Below are positions 26,567-32,439 of a stretch of 32,439 nucleotides of DNA, piece after piece. The first letter of the stretch is position 1. Every line of letters starts with the position of its first letter. A program made the translations under genes and the position numbers. The notes beneath the pieces were generated by a model that ran no database searches, had not been told where the DNA came from, and saw only the letters and a program-made list of their open reading frames with translations. The stretch is from contig JAQGHV010000170.1 of assembly GCA_028288785.1 (NCBI GenBank), positions 1-32,439 on the forward strand, in the 5' to 3' direction. This DNA is from Rhodospirillales bacterium (GTDB lineage: Bacteria > Pseudomonadota > Alphaproteobacteria > Acetobacterales > Acetobacteraceae).

Positions 26567-26599
26567 AATGCGGGCGGCGCTTGGCTCGCTGACCGTCCG

Positions 26600-26789
26600 T
26601 TCGGTGGCCCCGATGATCAAGCCGCCGTCACCCTGGGCATCGATCTGCGCATTTCCAAGGGCGCAGCAATGGCCGCGAGCGACCGGCACGACGGGGTCCG
26701 CGACCACAAAAAATCTCTCGCCACGAAGACTCTTCCCACCCCTTGACCGGCCAAACCGGCCTCACCAACTCCTGCAAGCCAGCGGTGCC
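26600..26789. other. Intergenic stretch before the hsp20 leader
   Basis: No gene seen. CCCTTGACC at 26740-26748 could be the -35 of a heat-shock (RpoH-type) promoter, since alphaproteobacterial RpoH sites begin with CTTG, but no good -10 lies at the right distance. Short frames here are shadows. Confidence 0.3.
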
Positions 26790-26897
26790 CTGATGAGGCC
26801 GCCGGCCCGGCGCCGAAGCCCGGGTTGCCCGTATGGGGACCCTCCAAGCCAAGTCGCCGGCTCCACGATCGGACCTTGCTACAGCAGGAGGTTCTCC
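26790..26897 (+). ncRNA. Probable ROSE-type RNA thermometer in the hsp20 leader
   Basis: Just before the hsp20 start, GGACCTTGCT-ACA-GCAGGAGG lets CTTGC pair with GCAGG and so covers the AGGAGG ribosome site (26886-26891). Pairing of a UUGCU-type strand with the Shine-Dalgarno site is the hallmark of ROSE elements, which control small heat-shock genes in alphaproteobacteria. Upstream lies another hairpin, GGGTTG-CCC-GTAT-GGG-GACCC (about 26821-26842). The 5' boundary is a guess. Confidence 0.6.
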
Positions 26898-27389
26898 ATG
26901 AACGCCATCGATTTTTCCCCCCTCTTCCGCTCCGCCATCGGCTTCGACCGGCTCACGAGCCTGATGGAATCGGCCCGCGGAACGGCTGACAACACCACCT
27001 ACCCGCCCTACAATATCGAGCGCACCGGCCAGGACGGCTACGTGCTCACTATGGCGGTCGCGGGCTTCGGCCCGGATGACATCACCATCACCGCGGTCGA
27101 GAACACGCTGTCCATTGCCGGGCGGGCGCAGGAACAGTCGGAGCCCGGCTCCCGCTTCCTGCATCGCGGCATCGCGGCGCGTGCCTTCGAGCGGCGCTTC
27201 GTGCTCGCCGATCACATCGTGATCGAGGGTGCGTCGCTGGTGAACGGCCTGCTGCACGTGACGCTGAAGCGTCAGGTCCCAGAGGCGCTGAAGCCGCGCC
27301 GCATTGCGATCCAGGGTGCGTCCCCGCAGGTGCAGGCACCGCAGGCCGAGGCGCCGGCGTCCGGCGACCAAGCGCAGCTCGCGGCCTGA
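26898..27389 (+). CDS. Small heat-shock protein, Hsp20/alpha-crystallin family (IbpA-like)
   Basis: A 163-residue ATP-independent holdase chaperone that binds unfolding proteins in the cytoplasm. The alpha-crystallin domain runs from about residue 35 (YPPYNIERTGQDGYVLTMAV) through DDITITAVENTLSIAGRA, FERRFVLADHIVIEGASL and GLLHVTLKR. The C-terminal IxI-type oligomer motif is in PRRIAIQ. The tail is Ala/Gln/Pro-rich. The open frame extends far upstream, but the ATG at 26898 with AGGAGG six bases before it is clear. It is transcribed alone, with a probable RNA thermometer in the leader. Confidence 0.94.
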   Translation: MNAIDFSPLFRSAIGFDRLTSLMESARGTADNTTYPPYNIERTGQDGYVLTMAVAGFGPDDITITAVENTLSIAGRAQEQSEPGSRFLHRGIAARAFERRFVLADHIVIEGASLVNGLLHVTLKRQVPEALKPRRIAIQGASPQVQAPQAEAPASGDQAQLAA

Positions 27390-27401
27390 GGCAGATGGAA
27401 C

Positions 27402-27427
27402 GGTCCGGGGGGCTTACCCCCCGGACC
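27402..27427. terminator. Perfect hairpin between convergent hsp20 and the next gene
   Basis: GGTCCGGGGGG (27402-27412) pairs exactly with CCCCCCGGACC (27417-27427) around CTTA. The minus-strand gene's TAA stop codon (27414-27416) is in the loop. No T-run on either strand; probably a bidirectional transcript end. Confidence 0.7.
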
Positions 27428-28277
27428 ACCCCTCGAGCTTCATGGATGAGAAGCGATTGTCCAGATGCTCGATCTGGAGCCAGCTCATCGCCGCACCCGT
27501 CGGTTTGTAGATCGGGAAAGTCTTCAACATCCCAAGCGTCGCCGCACTCTCCAGCGGCCCGATGAAACGGCAATCTTCATCGTTAAAATGCGCCTGCTCG
27601 ATCCAATGGGCGAGTTGCGCCGCGGTGATGGCAAAGAACCCCGAATGCGGGTTCCCGGCACGGCGGTATTCGATGGTTCGCCCAAGCGTTTGCTGCACCA
27701 CTGATGGCTCATCCGGCAGCGCCGCCTCGTAGGGCTCCATCAGCCCGCGCCTCAGGTCGCCATCGATGAAGGTCTTGAGGCGGTAGGCGCGCGGATTCCA
27801 TTCGTAGCGGTTGGGCGCGACGATGCGCCTGGGCCCGAACGCCGCATTGAACCCCATGATCTTGTCGAAGAACGAGGGGTCCGAGACGCGCAGATCATCC
27901 TCGCTGAAGCAGAACAGGTCGTACGCATTGCGCTGGTCCGCCATCAGCCGATGCGCCGCGAAACCGAGCTTTCGCGGGTCGGCCGGCTTCGCGTCGATGA
28001 CGCTGACGCCGAGGCGCGCCGCGTCCTCGGCCGTCATCAAATGATTGTCGCCATCGGTCAGCATGACGATATCGAGCGTGTCGACGCTGGGCGGCTCGGG
28101 TACGAAGCGACGCGACGCGACGTTGATCGACTGCACCGGCCCGAACTGGCCGCGGTAGGTGCTGACAACGCTGTGCACGACGTGCGTGCGCTGCTCGCGC
28201 CGGCGCGGATCGGTCGAGGAGTGGCGCGAATTCTCCTCGCCGCGGAAAAAATGCGCGATCGCAAGCAGGATGCGCAT
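27414..28277 (-). CDS. Unrecognised protein with glycosyltransferase-like features
   Basis: A 287-residue protein whose family I do not recognise. It begins MRILLAIAHFFRGE, then a charged stretch (STDPRRREQR). VMLTDGDNHLM (about 71-81) and DLFCFSEDDL (120-129) look like the strand-plus-acidic-motif pattern of GT-A glycosyltransferases, and RIVAPNRYEW, HSGFFAI and FIGPLESAATL could be substrate-loop parts. No signal peptide or membrane segment is evident. The start is uncertain: ATG 28277 lacks a good ribosome site, while an in-frame GTG at 28325 would overlap the upstream TAG by one base. It probably follows the gamma-glutamyltransferase-family gene in one transcript. Glycosyltransferase is a guess. 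Confidence 0.7.
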   Translation of the reverse strand: MRILLAIAHFFRGEENSRHSSTDPRRREQRTHVVHSVVSTYRGQFGPVQSINVASRRFVPEPPSVDTLDIVMLTDGDNHLMTAEDAARLGVSVIDAKPADPRKLGFAAHRLMADQRNAYDLFCFSEDDLRVSDPSFFDKIMGFNAAFGPRRIVAPNRYEWNPRAYRLKTFIDGDLRRGLMEPYEAALPDEPSVVQQTLGRTIEYRRAGNPHSGFFAITAAQLAHWIEQAHFNDEDCRFIGPLESAATLGMLKTFPIYKPTGAAMSWLQIEHLDNRFSSMKLEGWSGG

Positions 28278-28324
28278 CAGGGCAAGAAACGTCGCGGCGT
28301 GAGCGGAAGCGAACGCAGCATGCA

Positions 28325-30103
28325 CTAGCGCCCGACCGCGTAGCCCTGCATGCCACGAGGATTCGCACCCGCGAAAATCTGGCCATCGGCCTCGCGACGC
28401 ACACCGCTCAGCCGCCCCTCCGACCACTCGCCGCCGACATCCACCAGGTGCCCACGTCCGCGCAACGCAGTTGCGACTTCCGGCGCATAGCGGCCCTCGA
28501 TCACCAGCTTCCCGGGCTTGGCCACGCGCGGCCAGAAGCTCGAAGGCCAGTGTTCGGAATGGAAGGCCGGCAGGTCGATCGCCTGCTGGATATTCAACTT
28601 GTGGTCGACCATGCGGGCGAACATCAGCGGCGACCACTGGTCCTGCTGCTCACCGCCCGGCGTGCCGAACGCCATCCATGGCTTGCCATCCCTCAGCGCC
28701 ATCGAGGGCGACAGCGTCGTACGCGGCCGCTTGCCCGGCTTCAGCCCGTTGGGCAGCGACTCATCGAGCCAGAACATCTGCCCGCGGATGCCGAGGCAGA
28801 ACCCCAGCGCCGGGATCGCCGGCGAGGATTGCAGCCACCCGGCCGAGGGGGTCGCGCTGACCATATTCCCCCAGCGATCGACCACGTCGACATGGCAGGT
28901 ATCCGCGCCCGAGACGCCCATGCGTGATACGGTGGGCTCGCCGACGCCTGGTGCGAGCCGGCCGGCGCGGGACGCAGCATTGTGGTCCACCCAGGGCGAG
29001 CGGCCATCGACGGTGCCGGGGCGGAGTTCCAGCGAGGCGCGGTTGGTGACGAGCTTGCGGCGTTCGACGTTGTAGGCCTCCGACAGCAGCACCTGCATCG
29101 GCACGTCGGCGAAGTCGGGGTCGCCATAGAAGGCCTCGCGGTCGGCGAAGGCGAGCTTGGCGCATTCCACTACGGTGTGGACCAGTTCCTCGCCCACCGG
29201 GTCCATCGCCGCCAAGTCGAAGCCGGCGAGCAGCGCCATCTGCTGGAGGAAGGCAGGGCCCTGGCTCCAGGGGCCGCATTTCAGGATCGTGTGGCCTCGG
29301 TATTCGTAGGCCAGCGGCGCCTCGATCGGCGCGCGCCATTTGGCCATGTCCTCAGCCGTGATGAGGCCGGTGTGGCGGCGCCCGGAGGCATCAAGGGCCG
29401 CGAAGGATTTTGCGAAGGCGCCGATCTCCTCGGCCACGAAGCCGCGGTACCAGGCGTCCCGCGCCGCATCGATCTGGCGTTCACGGCTGCCGCCGGCGGC
29501 TTCCGCCTCGCGCAGCACGCGTTCATAGGTGTCGGCCAGGACCGGGTTGGCGTAGAGGCAGCCGGGCTGCGGGCCGCCATTGCGCAGCCAGATCGCGGCC
29601 GAGCTGGTCCACTCGGTCAGGAACAGCGGCGTGACGCCCGCGATGGTGGACACGACGCGCGGCACCATGTGGGCGCCGTTGCGGGCGTAGCCGATGGCGA
29701 ATTCCAGCACGTCGCGCAGGCCCCAGGTGCCCCAGTCGCGCAGCATCACGGCCCACGCCTCGAAGGCGCCGGGCACGACGGCGGGCAGGAAGCCGGTGCC
29801 GGGGATGAGGTCGAGGCCGAGTTCGCCCTTGATCTTTGCGACCGTGGCGGCTGCCGGCGAGACGCCTTGGCCGCAGATGACGGTCTGGGTGCCGGTCTTG
29901 GCGTCGTGCAGGATGATCGGGCAATCGCCGCCGGGACCGTTCAAATGCGGCTCCACGATCTGCAGGGTGAAGCCGGCGGCCACCGCGGCGTCGAAGGCAT
30001 TGCCGCCGCGTTCCAGCACGGCCATGCCGACCTGCGAGGCGATCCAGTGGGTGGAGGCAACGGCGCCGAAGGTGGCGGCGATCTCAGGGCGGGTGGTGAA
30101 CAT
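28325..30103 (-). CDS. Gamma-glutamyltransferase family protein
   Basis: A self-cleaving N-terminal nucleophile hydrolase of about 592 residues. GGNAFDAAVAAGFTLQIVEPH and NGPGGDCPIILHD are the large-subunit signature; DTCHVDVVDRWGNMVSAT marks the cleavage site, with Thr402 (412 from the ATG at 30133) as the probable nucleophile and small-subunit start. RTTLSPSMALRDGKP and FGTPGGEQQDQW follow. The usual TTH is TCH, and the lid region differs from E. coli Ggt, so the substrate may not be glutathione. No signal peptide is seen, which also differs from periplasmic Ggt. I choose ATG 30103 (GCGAGG just before it); ATG 30133 adds 10 residues. Confidence 0.9.
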   Translation of the reverse strand: MFTTRPEIAATFGAVASTHWIASQVGMAVLERGGNAFDAAVAAGFTLQIVEPHLNGPGGDCPIILHDAKTGTQTVICGQGVSPAAATVAKIKGELGLDLIPGTGFLPAVVPGAFEAWAVMLRDWGTWGLRDVLEFAIGYARNGAHMVPRVVSTIAGVTPLFLTEWTSSAAIWLRNGGPQPGCLYANPVLADTYERVLREAEAAGGSRERQIDAARDAWYRGFVAEEIGAFAKSFAALDASGRRHTGLITAEDMAKWRAPIEAPLAYEYRGHTILKCGPWSQGPAFLQQMALLAGFDLAAMDPVGEELVHTVVECAKLAFADREAFYGDPDFADVPMQVLLSEAYNVERRKLVTNRASLELRPGTVDGRSPWVDHNAASRAGRLAPGVGEPTVSRMGVSGADTCHVDVVDRWGNMVSATPSAGWLQSSPAIPALGFCLGIRGQMFWLDESLPNGLKPGKRPRTTLSPSMALRDGKPWMAFGTPGGEQQDQWSPLMFARMVDHKLNIQQAIDLPAFHSEHWPSSFWPRVAKPGKLVIEGRYAPEVATALRGRGHLVDVGGEWSEGRLSGVRREADGQIFAGANPRGMQGYAVGR

Positions 30104-30149
30104 GAGGCCTCGCTTGAAGTGCCCCGCTTCCATGCCCTGGTGCCAAGTG

Positions 30150-30196
30150 GCAGAAAGAAAAGAAGGGGGTTCGGGGGAATTCTTTCCCCCGTTCTG
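30150..30196 (-). repeat. Family A terminator-like repeat, copy 5, upstream of the Ggt-like gene
   Basis: On the minus strand: GAACGGGGG, AAAGAATT, CCCCCGAACCCCC, TTCTTTTCTTTC. The CGGGGG/CCCCCG stem is perfect (30172-30177 with 30186-30191). It sits in the divergent gap before phnN, with its T-run pointing at the Ggt-like gene, the same arrangement as copy 3 before rpmH. Confidence 0.7.
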
Positions 30197-30211
30197 TCAT
30201 CGGGTCAACTC

Positions 30212-30754
30212 ATGCTCATCGCGGTCGTCGGCCCGTCAGGCGCCGGAAAAGACACACTCATGGACCGTGCACGCTTAGCGTTGGCGGATGATGCACGCTT
30301 CGTCTTCGCGCGCCGCGTCATCACGCGCGCCGCCGATGCCGGCGGCGAAGCGCATGAAGCCATGAGCGAGGCGGAGTTCGCCGCCCGCCTGCCCGGCTTC
30401 GCCCTGCACTGGTCCGCGCATGGCCTGCGCTATGCAATCCCCGGAACCATCGAGGCGGCAATGGCGGAGGGCCGCGTCGTCATCGCCAACCTCTCGCGCG
30501 GCGTGCTGGCGAAGGCGGCCGCTCGCTACCGCCTGCGGGTGCTGCTCATCACGGCGCCGCTCGCTGTGCGAGCCGCCCGCTTGGCCGCGCGGGGGCGCGA
30601 GGATCCCGCCGATGTCGCGGCACGGCTGGCGCGCGAGGCGCCGCTTCCCGGCGGCCTTGATGTCGTGACGGTGATAAACGACGCCTCTCTGGAGGAAGGT
30701 GCGGCGCGCGTGGTGGAAGCCCTCAACCGCGCAGCGGCAGACGCTCGGCGATGA
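30212..30754 (+). CDS. phnN: Ribose 1,5-bisphosphate phosphokinase PhnN
   Basis: A 180-residue P-loop kinase making PRPP from ribose 1,5-bisphosphate, the salvage step after C-P lyase. Walker A GPSGAGKDT begins at residue 7; ARRVITRAADAGGEAHEAMS is the guanylate-kinase-like substrate region, and FALHWSAHGLRYAIPGTIE is a PhnN hallmark that separates it from Gmk. The ATG at 30212 lacks an obvious ribosome site. It runs against the DUF1045 gene and overlaps it by 32 bases at the 3' ends. Confidence 0.92.
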   Translation: MLIAVVGPSGAGKDTLMDRARLALADDARFVFARRVITRAADAGGEAHEAMSEAEFAARLPGFALHWSAHGLRYAIPGTIEAAMAEGRVVIANLSRGVLAKAAARYRLRVLLITAPLAVRAARLAARGREDPADVAARLAREAPLPGGLDVVTVINDASLEEGAARVVEALNRAAADARR

Positions 30755-31391
30755 GGAAGGGCGCGCCGGGTGCCGCCTGGGTGAACAGGCAGACCTCGCG
30801 CACCTGACGCGGCGCGGCGGGGACATCGCCGAAGTAGGCGGCGGCGGCGGGCTCGAAGACCGCGCGTTGGTCGTCGGTGAGGCGCCCGGTCAGCGTAGCG
30901 TGGAACTGGAAATCCTCGAACACCAGGTGGTAGCCCCATCGCTCCAGGCTATCGCGCTGCCGCGTGGAAAGCCGGTCCGGCCGGCGGCGCGCAATGTCTT
31001 CCACGCTCAGCGGGGCGCGGTGCGGGTCGAGCGTGCGGACGCAATCATCGGCGAAGGCGGCGAGCGCGGGACAGGGCTCGCTCTCGATCAGTGCCAGGAA
31101 GCCGCGCAGGTCGCGCAGCACCAAAGGCGGCAGGGTGAAGGGCGCGGTTCGGTCGGTAAGTATCGCCGCCGCCGAACGGGCCTCGTTATAGGAGGTCGCC
31201 AGCCGAAAGGGCGCCTTGAGCGTGGCGTGGAAGCCGTAGAGGCGCGGATCGGCGGTGGCCTCCGCAATGCCGGGAATTTTCGGCTGCGGCAGCGCGGCGG
31301 CGGTCTCGGCATCACGCCCTAGCCATGTGCTTGCGCGGACGTGCAGCGGGTCCGTGAGCTCGGGTGCCCAGTAGAGCGCGAGGCGCATCAT
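30723..31391 (-). CDS. DUF1045 phosphonate-metabolism protein (2H phosphoesterase-like)
   Basis: A 222-residue protein of the DUF1045 family found in C-P lyase gene clusters. Both HxT motifs of the 2H phosphoesterase fold are visible: H55-A-T57 (GFHATLKAPF) and H164-A-T166 (FHATLTGRL). The opening MMRLALYWAPELTDPL is typical. A cyclic phosphodiester role is likely from the fold; the exact reaction is not settled. The first ATG overlaps the phnM TGA, so the two are co-translated. Confidence 0.9.
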   Translation of the reverse strand: MMRLALYWAPELTDPLHVRASTWLGRDAETAAALPQPKIPGIAEATADPRLYGFHATLKAPFRLATSYNEARSAAAILTDRTAPFTLPPLVLRDLRGFLALIESEPCPALAAFADDCVRTLDPHRAPLSVEDIARRRPDRLSTRQRDSLERWGYHLVFEDFQFHATLTGRLTDDQRAVFEPAAAAYFGDVPAAPRQVREVCLFTQAAPGAPFLIAERLPLRG

Positions 31392-32439
31392 CCGGCGCGC
31401 ACACCCGCGACCCAGACGCCACGAAGCACCGGCAGGACGCCGAACGGCTTCAGCCGCGCGATATCAGCGCGCATTCCGGGCGCGAGGTGGCCGCGATCCT
31501 CGAACCGGGCCATGCGCGCCGGGCGGTCGGTGACCAGCGCGATAGCCTCGGGGATCGGCAGCGTGCCGCTTGCCGCGAGACCCCAGGCGGCCTCGAGCAT
31601 GGAGGCCGGCACGTAGTCGCTCGCGAAGGCATCGACCAGGCCGGCCTCGATCAGGTCGGCCGCATTGACGTTCCCGCTGTGGCTGCCGCCGCGCACGATG
31701 TTCGGCGCCCCCGCGATCACCTCCATCCCGCCGGCACGGGCCGCCTTCGCGGCAACCATGGTGACCGGGAATTCGGAGATCCGGATGCCGTCGGCGAGGT
31801 TCTCCGCAATGGTCTCCTCGGTGTCGTCATCATGGCTCGCGAGGGGCAGGTTGCGATGCGCGATGCGCGCCAGCATCCAGTCCCGCTGCGGACGGCGCAG
31901 GCGCTCGCGGCGCTCCAGCAGCTCGCCGATGCGGGTCTCGACCTCCACCTCGGTCATGCGCGTCTGGCGGATACGCAGCGCGCGGTAGCGCGTGAGGTCG
32001 CGGTACTGGCCGATGCCCGGCGAGTGGTCCATCAGGCTCGCCATCACGACGCGTGGGTTGTCCGCAACGCCATCGAGCGCCTCGGGCATGTCGAGCGCCG
32101 GGATCTCGCAGCGCAGGTGCAGGAAGTGATCGGCCTTGAGAACACCGACGCCGGCAAGTTGATCAAGGTTCCGGACGCCATCCTTGAAGGTTTGGTTGCG
32201 CTCCGTGTCGAAGCCGAGGTCGCCGAGGCACAGCGCGTCCAACACCGTCGTCACGCCGGCCGCGATGCACTGCGCGTCATGCGAGAGGTAGGCGGACACC
32301 CCGGGCCAGCGTGCGTTCGAGCGCGGCAGCACCTGGCGCTCCAGATTGTCGGTGTGCACATCCACCAGGCCGGGGATCAGCAGGTCGCCCTCGCAGTCGA
32401 TGGCTCCGGGGAGCGTGCTGCGGCCCTCAGCGATGCTCG
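31388..32439 (-). CDS. phnM: Alpha-D-ribose 1-methylphosphonate 5-triphosphate diphosphatase PhnM, 5' end outside window
   Basis: A metal-dependent amidohydrolase-fold enzyme that removes pyrophosphate from the triphosphate intermediate before C-P bond cleavage. About 349 residues are visible; only the N-terminal few tens of residues are missing, against about 380 for the family. The frame runs on past the GTG at 32365: upstream codons read LLIPGLVDVHTDNLE, whose HxD is the first metal site. GVTTVLDALCLGD, MDHSPGIGQYRDL, LASHDDDTEE and FASDYVPASMLEAAW are family motifs. It is followed by the DUF1045 gene with an ATGA overlap. Confidence 0.95.
   Translation of the reverse strand, partial: SIAEGRSTLPGAIDCEGDLLIPGLVDVHTDNLERQVLPRSNARWPGVSAYLSHDAQCIAAGVTTVLDALCLGDLGFDTERNQTFKDGVRNLDQLAGVGVLKADHFLHLRCEIPALDMPEALDGVADNPRVVMASLMDHSPGIGQYRDLTRYRALRIRQTRMTEVEVETRIGELLERRERLRRPQRDWMLARIAHRNLPLASHDDDTEETIAENLADGIRISEFPVTMVAAKAARAGGMEVIAGAPNIVRGGSHSGNVNAADLIEAGLVDAFASDYVPASMLEAAWGLAASGTLPIPEAIALVTDRPARMARFEDRGHLAPGMRADIARLKPFGVLPVLRGVWVAGVRAG

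Noticed and set aside
26385-26600. CRISPR-like array
   Set aside because: The 91-base units abut with no spacers, and only two full units exist; it is a tandem duplication.

Overview
The window is high-GC, densely coded DNA from an alphaproteobacterium. The gene content and long non-functional antisense frames fit the Rhodospirillales, and an Acetobacteraceae (Roseomonas-like) genome is my best guess. The pointers are a Bug-type tricarboxylate receptor, a TAXI-TRAP fused permease, stand-alone AapJ-like binding proteins, a small DUF1127 protein and a ROSE-like leader on hsp20. The assignment is inference; no rRNA or tRNA gene is present to test it.

Layout. (1) 1-5.2 kb: the 3' part of ligA converges on a minus-strand set of pepP-like aminopeptidase, an alpha/beta hydrolase (4-base overlap) and cysK. 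(2) 5.2-8.7 kb: a DUF1127 protein, an MFS permease and a minus-strand flavin disulfide oxidoreductase that lacks the usual catalytic His. (3) 8.7-13.6 kb: a housekeeping block rpmH-rnpA-yidD-yidC-engB with overlapping genes and a strong sigma70-type promoter, then rarA. It joins ribosome protein, RNase P, membrane-protein insertion and a ribosome-assembly GTPase. (4) 13.9-26.4 kb: a transport region with two stand-alone amino-acid-type binding proteins at its edges, a CUT1-type ABC binding protein and two permeases without an ATPase, a Bug receptor, an MdtD-like exporter overlapping a YeiH-like exporter, and divergently a TAXI-TRAP receptor plus fused permease. (5) 26.4-32.4 kb: tandem repeats, hsp20 with a probable RNA thermometer, an unrecognised protein with glycosyltransferase-like features, a gamma-glutamyltransferase-family protein, and phosphonate genes phnN, a DUF1045 2H-phosphoesterase and phnM (cut by the window end).

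Between genes there are at least two dispersed repeat families. Family A (five copies) looks like a terminator: a GC stem around a GAATT-containing loop followed by a T-rich run. Family B (three loci, four full copies) begins about 10 bases after the T-run of an unrelated intrinsic terminator, always in the direction of the terminated gene; at one locus it is a 91-bp tandem duplication. Several stop codons are built into terminator stems or loops. These repeats are the most unusual signals here; the protein-coding genes mostly belong to known families, with a few odd members noted below.
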